DNA from: an uncultured Oscillospiraceae bacterium
Lineage (GTDB): Bacteria; Bacillota; Clostridia; Oscillospirales; Oscillospiraceae
Assembly (NCBI GenBank): GCA_934567355.1
Contig: CAKTJC010000002.1
Location: forward strand, 1 to 64,000
DNA: 64,000 bases
Reading direction: 5' to 3'
Below the pieces are notes generated by a model. That model ran no database searches, had not been told where the DNA came from, and saw only the letters and a program-made list of their open reading frames with translations. This document shows, piece by piece, positions 17,362 through 25,989 of the stretch. Position 1 is the first letter of the stretch, and every line of letters starts with the position of its first letter. The translations under genes and the position numbers were made by a program.

Positions 17362-19554
17362 TTAGTTCTGTCCTCTCCGGGAGCCGGTTACGTCGCGGAT
17401 GTTCAGCAGACGATTGCGGATATTGTCCAGCTCCGCCACATTTTTTACTTCAAAACGAATCAGGCAGGTGCTTCTGCCTCCGGGCAAATCCTTGGCACTC
17501 AGCTCCTTCACCCGGACCCGGGCGGCGGTGAGCACCATGGCTACGTCCAGCACCAGGCCGTCCCGGGTCAGGCAGTCCAGCTCCAGGGTGGTTTCGAAGG
17601 GCTGCTCCTCCTGACTGGCCCAGCGGACCCGGACCCAGCGGGCGGCCTGCTTGGGGTCGTCCCGGTGCTGGGCATTGGGGCAGTCCGCCCGGTGGATGGA
17701 CACGCCGAAGCCCTTGGTGATAAAGCCCACAATGGAGTCGCCGGGCACCGGGGTGCAGCACTTGGCAAACTTAATCATGCAGGAGTCGATGTCCTCTACA
17801 ATGACGCCGTTTACCGCATGGCGGTTCTGCTTGGCGGTCTCGGAGTCCGGGTTGATGCGCAGGGGGGAGGCGGGGGCCTTCTCGGCGGTCTGGGCCTTGA
17901 CGGCCTTGCTCACGTCGTCCCGGATGCGGCCCACGGCCTTCACGGCGGTCAGGCCGCCGTAGCCGATGGCGGCGTACATATCGTCCCAGTTGTCGAAGGA
18001 CAGCTTTTTCAGCAGATGGGAGGCCAGCTCCTCATCGGCCAGGGCGGACAGGGGCAGCCCCACCCGCTTGAACTCGGACTCGAAGGAGGCCTTGCCGTGG
18101 ACGATGTTCTCCTCCCGCTTCTCCTTCTTGAACCACTGCTTGATTTTGGTGCGGGCCTGGTTGCTCTTGCAGATGTTCAGCCAGTCCCGGCTGGGGCCCT
18201 TGGCGGTTTTGGAGGTGATAACCTCCACAATGTCGCCGTTTTTCAGGGGGGTATCGATGTTGGCAATACGGTTGTTTACCTTGGCGCCAATCATGGCGTT
18301 GCCCACCCCGGAGTGAATGGCGTAGGCAAAATCAATGGGGGTGGAGCCGGAGGGCAGGGAGACAATCCGGCCCTTGGGGGTAAAGACGAAGACCTCGTCA
18401 TCGAACATGTCAATCTTCAGGGACTGGACATATTCCTCCGCATCGGCATCCTGCTGGCTTTCCAGCAGCCGCCGCACCCATTCGAAGTCCTTTTCGCTGC
18501 CGGAGCCGGTGCCCTGCTTGTATTTCCAGTGGGCGGCGATGCCGTACTCCGCCGTCTCGTGCATATCCCAGGTGCGGATCTGCACCTCGAAGGGGATGCC
18601 CTCGGAGCCGATGACGGTGGTGTGCAGGGATTGGTACATATTGGGCTTGGGGGTGGAGATATAGTCCTTAAACCGGCCGGGCACCAGATTGAACAGGTCG
18701 TGGATGTGGCCCAGCACGTTGTAGCAGTCCGGGATGGAGTTGACAATCACCCGGAAGGCATAGATATCGTACAGCTGGTCGATGGTCTTGTCCTGTGCCA
18801 GCATCTTGCGGTAGATGGAATAGACATGCTTGATGCGGCCGTAGGTGGTGTTCTGGATGCCCATGGCGTTCAGCCGGTCGGTGATCTTGAACTGGATGGA
18901 CTGCATGAACGCCTCGTCCTTTTCCTTGTGCCGCTGCAGATAGCTGGTGATCTCCTCGTATTCCTTGGGCGCCAGGTAACGCAGGCTGGTATCCTCCAGC
19001 TCCCATTTGATCTTCTGCATACCGAGCCGGTGCGCCAGGGGCGCGTACACGTCCATGGTCTCTCTGCATTTGATGATCTGCTTTTCCGGGGACTGGTACT
19101 GCATGGTGCGCATATTGTGCAGCCGGTCGGCGATTTTGATGAGCACTACCCGGATGTCCTTGCTCATGGCCATGAACATCTTGCGCAGATTTTCCATCTG
19201 GGCTTCCTCGGTGGAGGAGAAATTGGCCCGGGTCAGCTTGGTAACACCCTCTACCAGCTCGGCCACGGTGGGGCCGAAGAGCTTTTCGATTTCTTCGTGG
19301 GAGGCGTCGGTGTCTTCAATGCAGTCGTGGAGCAGCGCGCCCAGGATGGCATCCATGTCCAGACCGATCTCCACCACGATCTCGGCCACGGCCAGGGGGT
19401 GGATGATGTAGGGGGAGCCGTCCTTGCGCTTCTGGTGCTTGTGCTTTTCATCGGCATAGCGGACGGCTTTATCGATGAGCTCCATATCGGCCGTGGGCAT
19501 TCTGCGGGCAATGGCGGCGCACAGGGAGTCGTAATGTTCTTCGAAGGTTTCCAA
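17362..19554 (-). CDS. relA: Bifunctional (p)ppGpp synthetase/hydrolase RelA/SpoT
   Basis: 730 aa, the full length of Rel proteins. The HD hydrolase domain carries LLHDCIEDT near 70-80. The synthetase domain includes YDIYAFRVIV and PKPNMYQSLHTTV around 250-320. A TGS domain (VFTPKGRIVSLPSGSTPIDFAYAIHS) is near 400, and a C-terminal ACT domain ends the protein. It controls the stringent response. The start is TTG at 19554, six bases after the recJ stop, and M20 is an alternative. The operon is recJ-relA-dtd. Confidence 0.95.
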   Translation of the reverse strand: METFEEHYDSLCAAIARRMPTADMELIDKAVRYADEKHKHQKRKDGSPYIIHPLAVAEIVVEIGLDMDAILGALLHDCIEDTDASHEEIEKLFGPTVAELVEGVTKLTRANFSSTEEAQMENLRKMFMAMSKDIRVVLIKIADRLHNMRTMQYQSPEKQIIKCRETMDVYAPLAHRLGMQKIKWELEDTSLRYLAPKEYEEITSYLQRHKEKDEAFMQSIQFKITDRLNAMGIQNTTYGRIKHVYSIYRKMLAQDKTIDQLYDIYAFRVIVNSIPDCYNVLGHIHDLFNLVPGRFKDYISTPKPNMYQSLHTTVIGSEGIPFEVQIRTWDMHETAEYGIAAHWKYKQGTGSGSEKDFEWVRRLLESQQDADAEEYVQSLKIDMFDDEVFVFTPKGRIVSLPSGSTPIDFAYAIHSGVGNAMIGAKVNNRIANIDTPLKNGDIVEVITSKTAKGPSRDWLNICKSNQARTKIKQWFKKEKREENIVHGKASFESEFKRVGLPLSALADEELASHLLKKLSFDNWDDMYAAIGYGGLTAVKAVGRIRDDVSKAVKAQTAEKAPASPLRINPDSETAKQNRHAVNGVIVEDIDSCMIKFAKCCTPVPGDSIVGFITKGFGVSIHRADCPNAQHRDDPKQAARWVRVRWASQEEQPFETTLELDCLTRDGLVLDVAMVLTAARVRVKELSAKDLPGGRSTCLIRFEVKNVAELDNIRNRLLNIRDVTGSRRGQN

Positions 19555-19560
19555 AATGAA

Positions 19561-21627
19561 TCAGCTCTCTTTCGGCGCGCCGTGCAGCAGGCGCTGCATG
19601 GTGGCGCTTTGGGTCAGGTCGGCTTTTTGGGTGCCGTGGGTCAGGCGGATGGATATGTATTTGTGCAGCCGCTGCTGGGTTAAAAGAGCGCCGTCCCGGA
19701 AAATATCCAGGCAGGTCATCAGCTGCTCCAGGGTCAGCGGCTTTCCCGACCAGCGGACAATTTTGCGGCACAGGCAGATGGGGGATTCCTCAATGGGGGT
19801 TTCTCCCTGAGCGGCAAGATACCGCCACACGGTTGCCAGCCGCTCCCGGTCGGGCAGGATATATTGGGCGTCCTCCGGGGTGAAGCTGCCCCGCAGCAGG
19901 GCGCGGTAGTGGGCGGTTTCGGTGCCGCAGGGCACGGCGCAGCTGGGGCGAATATCCACCACGTTCATTTGCAGGCTCCGCTCGCCCTGATAGCAGTTGA
20001 TCTGGGGCAGAAACGCCACATCCACCAGCTCCCCCTGCTGGAGCTTCACGCTGCCGGGGGTGACGGAAAAATAGATGGCGTTGAACACCTGCTTGTCCTT
20101 GCGCAGACGCAGGCGCATATGCTTGCCGCCGCCGACCATGGTGATCCGTTCCACCGTCAGGGCGGACAGCAGCAGCACGGGCTTCGGGCAGCCGCTGCCG
20201 GTGGGCTCCAGGATGTCCAGCGCTTCGAATTCCGGCAGCGTCATCAGCTCCGGGGGCACCACACAGTCGATGTCCACGCTGGTGCGCAGCGTCTCCCCGG
20301 CAAAATATTGGGAGGCAAGCTCGCTCACCTGGCGGCGGAATTCCGGAATATTCTCCCGGCGGATGGTAAAGCCCGCCGCCAGCTCGTGGCCGCCGTAGCT
20401 TTCCAGCAGGTCGGACAGCGCCGTGAGGGAGGCGAAGAGGTTGAAGCCCCCGTGGCTGCGGGAGCTGGCCTTGCCGTGCTCTCCGTCCAGGCAGATCAGG
20501 AAGGTGGGGCAGGCGTATTCCTCCGCAATGCGGCTGGCGACAATGCCCACCACACCCTGGTGCCAGCTCTCGTCGGCCAGCACAATGGCATCCGGCGCCT
20601 GGCCGGCGGGGAGCATGGAGATGGCCTGCCGGTAAATTTCGGATTCGATGGTCTGCCGCTGCCGGTTCAGGTCACACAGCTGCCGGGCGTCTTTGGCGGC
20701 CTGATCGTCGTCCTGGGTCAGGAAGAGATCGACTGCCACGTCCACCTGCCCCATCCGTCCGGCGGCATTGATCCGCGGGGCGAGCATGAAGCCGATGGAG
20801 GAGGCGTTCAGGCTTGCCGGGTCGCAGCTGCATTCCTTCATCAGCGCGGCAAGCCCCGGACGGGTGGTGCGGCGCAGGGACTGCAGCCCCCGGGAGACGA
20901 ACACCCGGTTTTCCCCCACCAGGGGGATCACATCCGCCACGGTGCCCAGGCACACCATGTCGGCATATTCGTTTAAGATTTCCTCGGTATTTCCGCTGAG
21001 GGCGCAGGCCAGCTTGAATGCAAGCGCCACACCGGAGAGATTTTTGTGAGGATAGGTATCGTCCGGCTTGTGGGGATCCACAATGGCCATGGCCAGCGGG
21101 AGTTTGTCTTTGCACTCGTGGTGATCGGTGATCACCAGGTCGATGCCCAGGCGGTGGCACAGCTGTGCCTCCGCAATGGCGGTGATGCCGCAGTCCACCG
21201 TGACGATGAGCTTCACGCCCTGCTCATGCAGGTGGTGGATGGCGGTGGGGTTCAGGCCGTAGCCCTCCTCCAGACGGCCGGGGATGTAGCTGATGCAGTC
21301 CGCTCCGCAGCTGCGCAGAAAATCCGTCAGCAGGCAGGTGGCGGTGATGCCGTCCACATCGTAGTCGCCGAACACGGCGATTTTTTCATGAGCGCTCATG
21401 GCGAGCCCTACCCGTCCGGCAGCCACGTCCATTTCCGTCAGCAGGTAGGGCGAGGGCAGCTCGCAGTTGCAGTCCAGGCAGTCGTGCGCCGCCTGCGCAT
21501 CGGCGATCCCCCGGGCAGCCAGCACTCTTGCCGCCAGCTCCGGGTACCCGGCGGCGCGCAGATTCCGCAGTGCCGCAGGCTCCGGCTTTGATACATTCCA
21601 AATTCCATATTTCACAGCAATACACAT
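19561..21627 (-). CDS. recJ: Single-stranded-DNA-specific exonuclease RecJ
   Basis: 688 aa. A 5'-3' ssDNA exonuclease of recombination and mismatch repair. The DHH-family motifs are GDYDVDG (near 93), VDCGIT, ITDHHEC (near 166) and the DHHA1 region NASSIGFMLAPRINAAGRMG. The start at 21627 gives MCIAVKYGIW; a GTG four codons later (VKYGIW) would match the family N-terminus and is an alternative. It heads the recJ-relA-dtd group. Confidence 0.93.
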   Translation of the reverse strand: MCIAVKYGIWNVSKPEPAALRNLRAAGYPELAARVLAARGIADAQAAHDCLDCNCELPSPYLLTEMDVAAGRVGLAMSAHEKIAVFGDYDVDGITATCLLTDFLRSCGADCISYIPGRLEEGYGLNPTAIHHLHEQGVKLIVTVDCGITAIAEAQLCHRLGIDLVITDHHECKDKLPLAMAIVDPHKPDDTYPHKNLSGVALAFKLACALSGNTEEILNEYADMVCLGTVADVIPLVGENRVFVSRGLQSLRRTTRPGLAALMKECSCDPASLNASSIGFMLAPRINAAGRMGQVDVAVDLFLTQDDDQAAKDARQLCDLNRQRQTIESEIYRQAISMLPAGQAPDAIVLADESWHQGVVGIVASRIAEEYACPTFLICLDGEHGKASSRSHGGFNLFASLTALSDLLESYGGHELAAGFTIRRENIPEFRRQVSELASQYFAGETLRTSVDIDCVVPPELMTLPEFEALDILEPTGSGCPKPVLLLSALTVERITMVGGGKHMRLRLRKDKQVFNAIYFSVTPGSVKLQQGELVDVAFLPQINCYQGERSLQMNVVDIRPSCAVPCGTETAHYRALLRGSFTPEDAQYILPDRERLATVWRYLAAQGETPIEESPICLCRKIVRWSGKPLTLEQLMTCLDIFRDGALLTQQRLHKYISIRLTHGTQKADLTQSATMQRLLHGAPKES

Positions 21628-21703
21628 CCAAAAACTTTTCCTGATATTATACCAAAAAAAGCCGGGGAGTACAATCCTTTTTTTACCGCTTTGGGGTAAA
21701 CGC

Positions 21704-22744
21704 TCATTTTTGCTGTGTCTGCACCTGGGGAAACATGGAAATCAGGGTAATAACCAGCAGCGGACTTAGGATCATTCCCGGCAGCCCCCACAGCCGGAAG
21801 CCCACATACAGGGCGATCAGCGTCACCAGCGGATCCAGCCCCAGCTGCCGGCCGACCAGCTTCGGCTCCAGGGTGGAGCGGGTCAGGGCGGTGGCGGCGT
21901 AAAGCCCCAGCAGCCCCAGCGCCCGTCCGGTGTTGTGCTGCACCAGGCAGACAAGGCTCCAGGGCACCAGCACCGTCCCCGTGCCCAGAATGGGCAGCGC
22001 ATCTACAACGGATACCAGCATCGCCCACAGAGGCGCATACTCGATCCCCAGCAGCAGGAAGCCCATCGTCAGCACCAGGCATGTGATGGACAGCAGCTTC
22101 AGCTGGGCGATCAGCCATTGCCCGGCGGTGGCGCGCAGGCGGACGAGAAAATCGATGGCTGCCTGAAAGTGGGATCGGTGGAGCTGGGCGCGCAGCCATT
22201 GCCGGATCCGGGGAAGCTCTGCCGAGGTGAGGAAGGCTGCCAGCACCGTGGTGCCGATGCCCAGGGCACTGTCCGGCAGCCGGGTCAGGAAGCTCCCTGC
22301 CATGGCAAGCCCCCGGCGGGTGACCCCGTCGAGCAGCTCTGCGCTGCCGGAAAACAGCTGCATCACATTGCGCTGCACCAGGGAGCGTACCCCCGGCGAC
22401 GCCCGCTGTGAGGCCTCCAGCAGCCAGTTCTGCAGGGCGTTCAGCCCGTCGCGCGCCGTCAGCTCCATCTGGGGCAGAATTCCCGCCAGCACCCGCAGTT
22501 CCCGCACGGCAAGCCCCACCAGCAGCGTCAGCGCTGCGCAGATGACCGCAAACAGTGCGCCGACGCCGATCCCGGAGGCTGCCGCCCTCGGCAGCTTCAG
22601 CCTGCCGGACAGGAGCTTTACCCCCGGTTCTGCCGCCAGCGCCAGCCCGGCGCCCAGCAGAAACGGCATGGAAATGGGGAGCAGATATTTGATGCCCAGA
22701 AATGCCCCCAGTATGGCGGCGGCAAGAATGCCCGCTTTTTTCAT
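21704..22744 (-). CDS. ytvI: AI-2E family permease, YtvI-like sporulation membrane protein
   Basis: 346 aa from ATG 22744, preceded by GAAAGGAGG. About eight membrane segments. The C-terminal half carries the family pattern VVDALPILGTGTVLVPWS and STLEPKLVGRQLGLDPL, close to YtvI, a SigE-dependent membrane protein in Bacillus. Its molecular function is unknown. The frame continues upstream through a low-GC promoter region, and that extension is not credible. Confidence 0.8.
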   Translation of the reverse strand: MKKAGILAAAILGAFLGIKYLLPISMPFLLGAGLALAAEPGVKLLSGRLKLPRAAASGIGVGALFAVICAALTLLVGLAVRELRVLAGILPQMELTARDGLNALQNWLLEASQRASPGVRSLVQRNVMQLFSGSAELLDGVTRRGLAMAGSFLTRLPDSALGIGTTVLAAFLTSAELPRIRQWLRAQLHRSHFQAAIDFLVRLRATAGQWLIAQLKLLSITCLVLTMGFLLLGIEYAPLWAMLVSVVDALPILGTGTVLVPWSLVCLVQHNTGRALGLLGLYAATALTRSTLEPKLVGRQLGLDPLVTLIALYVGFRLWGLPGMILSPLLVITLISMFPQVQTQQK

Positions 22745-22823
22745 GGAAAGACCTCCTTTCACGCTGTCTGCCAGGATCCTGCAATGGGAAATCGCGTCAA
22801 TTGTTAAAAAACCAATAAAAAGG

Positions 22824-22851
22824 TTGCAATTCCTGAATAATATGTTAGAAT
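22824..22851 (+). promoter_or_regulatory. Promoter of the ACT-domain gene
   Basis: TTGCAA (22824-22829), a 16-bp spacer and TAGAAT (22846-22851), with TG two bases before the -10 box. Confidence 0.65.
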
Positions 22852-22907
22852 ACATAGCGTGAGAACGTATGTACACCGTACGCATACATATTTGAAGGAG
22901 ACAATTT

Positions 22908-23348
22908 ATGTCAACGAGTCCGCGATATTATCTGGTGGAAGAATCCGCCCTGCCGGAGGTGTTTCTGAAGGTGGCGGAAACCAAGCGCCTGCTTTCCACC
23001 GGCGAAGCCTCCACCGTCAACGAGGCGACCCGCATGACGGACATCAGCCGCAGCGCATTCTATAAATACCGGGATTCCGTGATGCCCTTCCAGAGCGCGA
23101 TGACCGGCCGGGTCGTTACCTTCCAGCTGCTGGTGCACGATGAGCCGGGGCAGCTGAGCGAGATCCTGAATCTCTTTGCCGAGGTCAAGGCCAACATCAC
23201 CACCATCAATTCCATTGTTCCAACCAACGGGACGGCGGTGATCACCATTTCCGCCTCCACCATGGATATGACCATCTCCCTGGAAGAGCTGATGGAGCGC
23301 CTTAGCTCTACCCGCGGCGTGGTCAAGGCCGAAGTGCTGGCCGGTTAA
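22908..23348 (+). CDS. ACT-domain protein (PheB-like, UPF0735 family)
   Basis: 146 aa. The N-terminal ~70 residues look like a helix-turn-helix (EASTVNEATRMTDISRSAFYKYRD). The C-terminal half is an ACT domain (VTFQLLVHDEPGQLSEILNLFAEVKANITTINSI). ACT domains bind amino acids. In clostridia this family often sits beside threonine-pathway genes, and here the next gene is an aspartokinase that lacks its own ACT domains. The start has GAAGGAG, 9 bp from the ATG. Confidence 0.85.
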   Translation: MSTSPRYYLVEESALPEVFLKVAETKRLLSTGEASTVNEATRMTDISRSAFYKYRDSVMPFQSAMTGRVVTFQLLVHDEPGQLSEILNLFAEVKANITTINSIVPTNGTAVITISASTMDMTISLEELMERLSSTRGVVKAEVLAG

Positions 23349-23510
23349 AGGCGTTAGTGAACAGTGGATAGCAAATAAGACTTTTTCCCTGTTCACTATT
23401 CACTTTTCGCTATTCACTCATAGTTGCGCTGCCGCCCCGCCCGGTTTTCTGCTGGGCGGCGCTTTCCTGCACCGTTCGCGCCCCTTTGACATACAATGGT
23501 GGCGGGAGGA
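23349..23510. other. Intergenic hairpins between the ACT gene and the aspartokinase
   Basis: AGTGAACAGTGGATAGC is mirrored by CTGTTCACTATTCACT (23349-23420), and a GC-rich hairpin follows (CCGCCC/GGGCGG, about 23434-23459). The latter could terminate the upstream gene, but no U tract follows. A TTGACA occurs at 23487-23492 without a clear -10 box. Confidence 0.4.
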
Positions 23511-23516
23511 ATGGAT

Positions 23517-24251
23517 ATGCGGATGGTTCAAAAATTCGGAGGAACGTCGCTTGCCGACCCTGCGGCAATGCGCCGCGCGGCGGAGCTGACGGCACAGGCG
23601 TGGACGGAGGGGCACCGGGTGGCGGTGGTCGTCTCCGCTCAAGGAGATACCACGGACGAACTGATTGAAAAAGCAATGCTTTTAACGCCCCAACCCGCAC
23701 CCCGGGAGCTGGATATGCTGCTGTGCGCCGGGGAGCAGATGAGCGCCGCGCTGTTTGCCATGGAGCTGACGCGCCGTGGCATTCCGGCGGTGAGCCTGAC
23801 CGGTGCACAGGCGGGCATCCATACTACATCCTGCTTCGGCAGCGCGGAAATACTGGATATTTCCCCCCAGCGGGTGTGCGCGCTGCTGGAGCAGGGGACG
23901 GTGCCCGTGGTTGCAGGCTTTCAGGGGGCGGATGCCCAGGGAGACCTGACCACGCTGGGCAGGGGAGGCTCCGATACCACGGCAGTGGCGCTGGCCGCCG
24001 CCCTGAATGCGGATCTCTGCCGCATCTATACGGATGTGGACGGAGTATATGACCGGGACCCCAGGCATTTTCCGGATGCCCATCGGTTTAAATCCATCGG
24101 CTATGACGAAATGCTTGCCCTTGCCGAACGCGGCGCGCAGGTGCTCCACTCCCGCTGTGTGCAGCTGGCACGGGAGTATCATATCCCATTGGAGGTACGC
24201 TCCACCTTTACAGACACGCCCGGCACCCGGGTGGATACCAATAAATTCTAA
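23517..24251 (+). CDS. lysC: Aspartate kinase, catalytic domain only (no ACT domains)
   Basis: 244 aa. It phosphorylates aspartate as the first step toward lysine, threonine and methionine. VQKFGGTSLAD opens the protein (ATP/aspartate site), followed by VVSAQGDTTDEL, TLGRGGSDTTAVALA and the IYTDVDGVYDRDPR region. It stops after RSTFTDTPGTRVDTNKF, exactly where ordinary enzymes (~400 aa) continue into two ACT regulatory domains. Three ATGs are close together; 23517 has GGAGGA six bases upstream. A palindromic repeat begins 74 bp after the stop. Confidence 0.85.
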   Translation: MRMVQKFGGTSLADPAAMRRAAELTAQAWTEGHRVAVVVSAQGDTTDELIEKAMLLTPQPAPRELDMLLCAGEQMSAALFAMELTRRGIPAVSLTGAQAGIHTTSCFGSAEILDISPQRVCALLEQGTVPVVAGFQGADAQGDLTTLGRGGSDTTAVALAAALNADLCRIYTDVDGVYDRDPRHFPDAHRFKSIGYDEMLALAERGAQVLHSRCVQLAREYHIPLEVRSTFTDTPGTRVDTNKF

Positions 24252-24324
24252 CCGCTCAAGGGTATTTCTATGCCGCCAGGTTCATAAAGATTATCCGGAG
24301 TGCTTCTTTCACAGAATGCTTTGA

Positions 24325-24542
24325 GGAAGCTCTGAATAAATCCCCTTCAGCTGAACAGCGGATCTTTTCCCTATCCGTGCGGTTTCAAAAACGGGAAATA
24401 TAGCGCAGCCGTTGCCGGCGGGAGCCGGCTCACGGATGCGGCATGCCCCTTGCGGGTACATACAGTATTCCTCCGTTTTCGGAACCTTCGTCTCGTGAAA
24501 AATCTCTCGCTGTCAGCTCTTGCGGATTTAATCAGAGTTTCC
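24325..24542. repeat. MITE-like palindromic repeat with internal insertion (copy A)
   Basis: 218 bp bounded by GGAAGCTCTGAATAAAT and the complement ATTTAATCAGAGTTTCC. It is collinear with the reverse complement of the copy at 46161-46321 (AGCGGATCTTTT, GTGCGGTTTCAAAA, GGGAAATA, CATACAGTATTCCTCC, AAAAATCTCTCGCTGTCAGCTC). About 57 extra bases interrupt GGGAAATA/CATACAG and form their own CCGGC...GCCGG hairpin. It ends 11 bp before the infC promoter. Confidence 0.8.
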
Positions 24543-24553
24543 TTAAAAACCAG

Positions 24554-24582
24554 TTGACAACAGAGAAGACCTGTGCTAAAAT
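24554..24582 (+). promoter_or_regulatory. Strong promoter of infC-rpmI-rplT
   Basis: Consensus TTGACA (24554-24559), a 17-bp spacer and TAAAAT (24577-24582), with an extended -10 TGC. Confidence 0.85.
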
Positions 24583-24589
24583 ACTCGGG

Positions 24590-24738
24590 TAAATCAAAGA
24601 AGGCTGAACATCCGCCTCACCGTAAGCGTGCCTGCGAAACGGTTCATACGCTTTTTCCCTCCCGTGGCTGCGGGGCGGGGTGCGTGCTGCGGATGCTTTG
24701 GCATCCGTTTTTTGCTGCTTTTTTGGAGGTGCTTTACC
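24590..24738 (+). promoter_or_regulatory. infC leader with intrinsic attenuator
   Basis: About 150 nt of untranslated leader. CGGATGC (24690-24696) pairs with GCATCCG (24701-24707), followed by TTTTTT (24708-24713), a complete intrinsic terminator only ~11 bases before the ribosome site. In Bacillus, L20 controls this same operon by transcription attenuation in its leader, so a ribosomal-protein-responsive attenuator is likely. Upstream GC-rich segments could form the antiterminator. Confidence 0.65.
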
Positions 24739-25257
24739 ATCGCAAAACTAGATCATCAGCTCAATGAGGAAATTCGGGACAAGGAAATCCGGCTCATCGG
24801 CGCCGACGGCGCACAGCTGGGCATCGTTTCCGCCGCCCAGGCCAATGCCATGGCAGAGGAGCAGGGAATGGATCTCGTAAAGATCTCCCCCAATGCCGTA
24901 CCCCCCGTGTGCAAGATCATGGACTACTCCAAGTTCTGCTTCGATCAGAAGAAGCGGGAGAAGGAAGCCAAGAAAAATCAGCGGGTGGTTGAGGTCAAGG
25001 AAATCCGCATGAGCCCCAGCATCGACACCAACGACCTGAACACCAAGGTCAAGGCCGCCCAGAAGTTCCTGCAGGACGGCAACCGGGTGAAGGTCAGCGT
25101 CCGCTTCCGCGGCCGTGAGATGGCGCACACCAACCTGGGTGAGAAGCTCCTGATGGACTTTGCCGATGCATGCACCGAGATTGCCACCATGGAAAAGAAT
25201 CCCAAGCTGGAAGGCCGCTTCATGGCGATGTTCCTGGCGCCGAAAAATAGCAAATAA
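24739..25257 (+). CDS. infC: Translation initiation factor IF-3
   Basis: 172 aa from an ATC start at 24739, eight bases after GGAGGT (24725-24730). The sequence runs [24 protein letters not shown], matching IF-3 N-termini. No ATG fits: the upstream in-frame ATG (24628) would add an alien 37-residue leader over the attenuator. A rare AUU/AUC-type start is a known feature of infC, allowing IF-3 to discriminate against its own mRNA. The N domain, linker ([20 protein letters not shown]) and C domain are complete. First gene of infC-rpmI-rplT. Confidence 0.95.
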   Translation: MAKLDHQLNEEIRDKEIRLIGADGAQLGIVSAAQANAMAEEQGMDLVKISPNAVPPVCKIMDYSKFCFDQKKREKEAKKNQRVVEVKEIRMSPSIDTNDLNTKVKAAQKFLQDGNRVKVSVRFRGREMAHTNLGEKLLMDFADACTEIATMEKNPKLEGRFMAMFLAPKNSK

Positions 25258-25292
25258 ACCCCACAATTTACAGATACGGAAGGAGAACTATT

Positions 25293-25490
25293 ATGCCCAA
25301 GCTGAAAACCCATAGCGGTGCGAAAAAGAGATTCAACCTGACCAAAAACGGTAAGGTGAAGAGAGCACAGGCTTTCAAATCCCATATCCTCACCAAGAAG
25401 ACCACCAAGCGTACCCGTCATCTGCGCGCAACCACATACGCCGATGTGACCAATGTGGATGCCATCAAGAAGATGATTCCGTACAAATAA
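25293..25490 (+). CDS. rpmI: 50S ribosomal protein L35
   Basis: 65 aa. [14 protein letters not shown] and the basic central part ([14 protein letters not shown]) are diagnostic of bL35. AAGGAG precedes the ATG. It lies between infC and rplT in the universal order. Confidence 0.97.
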   Translation: MPKLKTHSGAKKRFNLTKNGKVKRAQAFKSHILTKKTTKRTRHLRATTYADVTNVDAIKKMIPYK

Positions 25491-25508
25491 GGATAGGAGG
25501 ATACAGAA

Positions 25509-25865
25509 ATGGCAAGAGTTAAAGGCGCAATGATGACGCGCAAGAGAAGAAATGCTACCCTGAAGCTGGCTAAGGGCTACTGGGGTTCCAAGTCCAAGCA
25601 CTTCAAGATGGCCAAGCAGGCCGTTATGAAGTCCGGCAACTACGCTTTCGCAGGCCGCAAGGAAAAGAAGCGCGCTTTCCGCACCATGTGGATCGCCCGC
25701 CTGAGCGCCGCTGTGGCTCCCTACGGCATGAATTATTCCACCTTCATGAACGGTGTCCACAAGGCTGGCATCACCATGAACCGCAAGAGCCTGTCCGAGA
25801 TGGCTATCCAGGACAGCGCTGCTTTTGCTGCTGTTGTGGAGCAGGCTAAGGCTGCTCTGAAATAA
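25509..25865 (+). CDS. rplT: 50S ribosomal protein L20
   Basis: 118 aa. bL20 with a basic N-terminal extension (MARVKGAMMTRKRRNATLKLAKGY shortened motif: ARVKGAMMTRKRR) and the globular part (MWIARLSAAVAPYGMNYS). In Bacillus it binds rRNA and also its own operon leader. Preceded by GGAGGA and followed by a strong terminator. Confidence 0.97.
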   Translation: MARVKGAMMTRKRRNATLKLAKGYWGSKSKHFKMAKQAVMKSGNYAFAGRKEKKRAFRTMWIARLSAAVAPYGMNYSTFMNGVHKAGITMNRKSLSEMAIQDSAAFAAVVEQAKAALK

Positions 25866-25880
25866 GCACCGTAAAGATCA

Positions 25881-25914
25881 TCCCTGCCGGTTTTTCTTCC
25901 GGCAGGGATTTTTT
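25881..25914 (+). terminator. Terminator of infC-rpmI-rplT
   Basis: TCCCTGCCGG pairs with CCGGCAGGGA around TTTTTCTT, followed by six T. Confidence 0.93.
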
Positions 25915-25922
25915 ACGCTCGA

Positions 25923-25953
25923 TGTGAGATTCTTGTGTCAAAAGCGGTCTATC
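25923..25953 (+). promoter_or_regulatory. Putative ECF-type promoter of the first sigma operon
   Basis: TGTGAGATTCTTGTGTCAAA (25923-25942) shares TGTGAGAT, TTG and TCAAA, in the same order and near-identical spacing, with the region upstream of the second ECF operon (47377-47396). Both are 60-67 bp before the sigma start codon. This suggests an autoregulated promoter. Confidence 0.45.
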
Positions 25954-25989
25954 AGGGTGAGGAACAAAACGTAAGTGAGGTGACCCGAC

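Noticed and set aside
17101..19683. An 860-codon plus-strand frame antisense to relA
   Set aside because: The same antisense artefact of high-GC codon use; relA on the other strand is unambiguous.
24628..24738. ATG start of infC at 24628
   Set aside because: It would translate through the attenuator hairpin and add residues absent from IF-3 proteins; the ATC at 24739 has the ribosome site.
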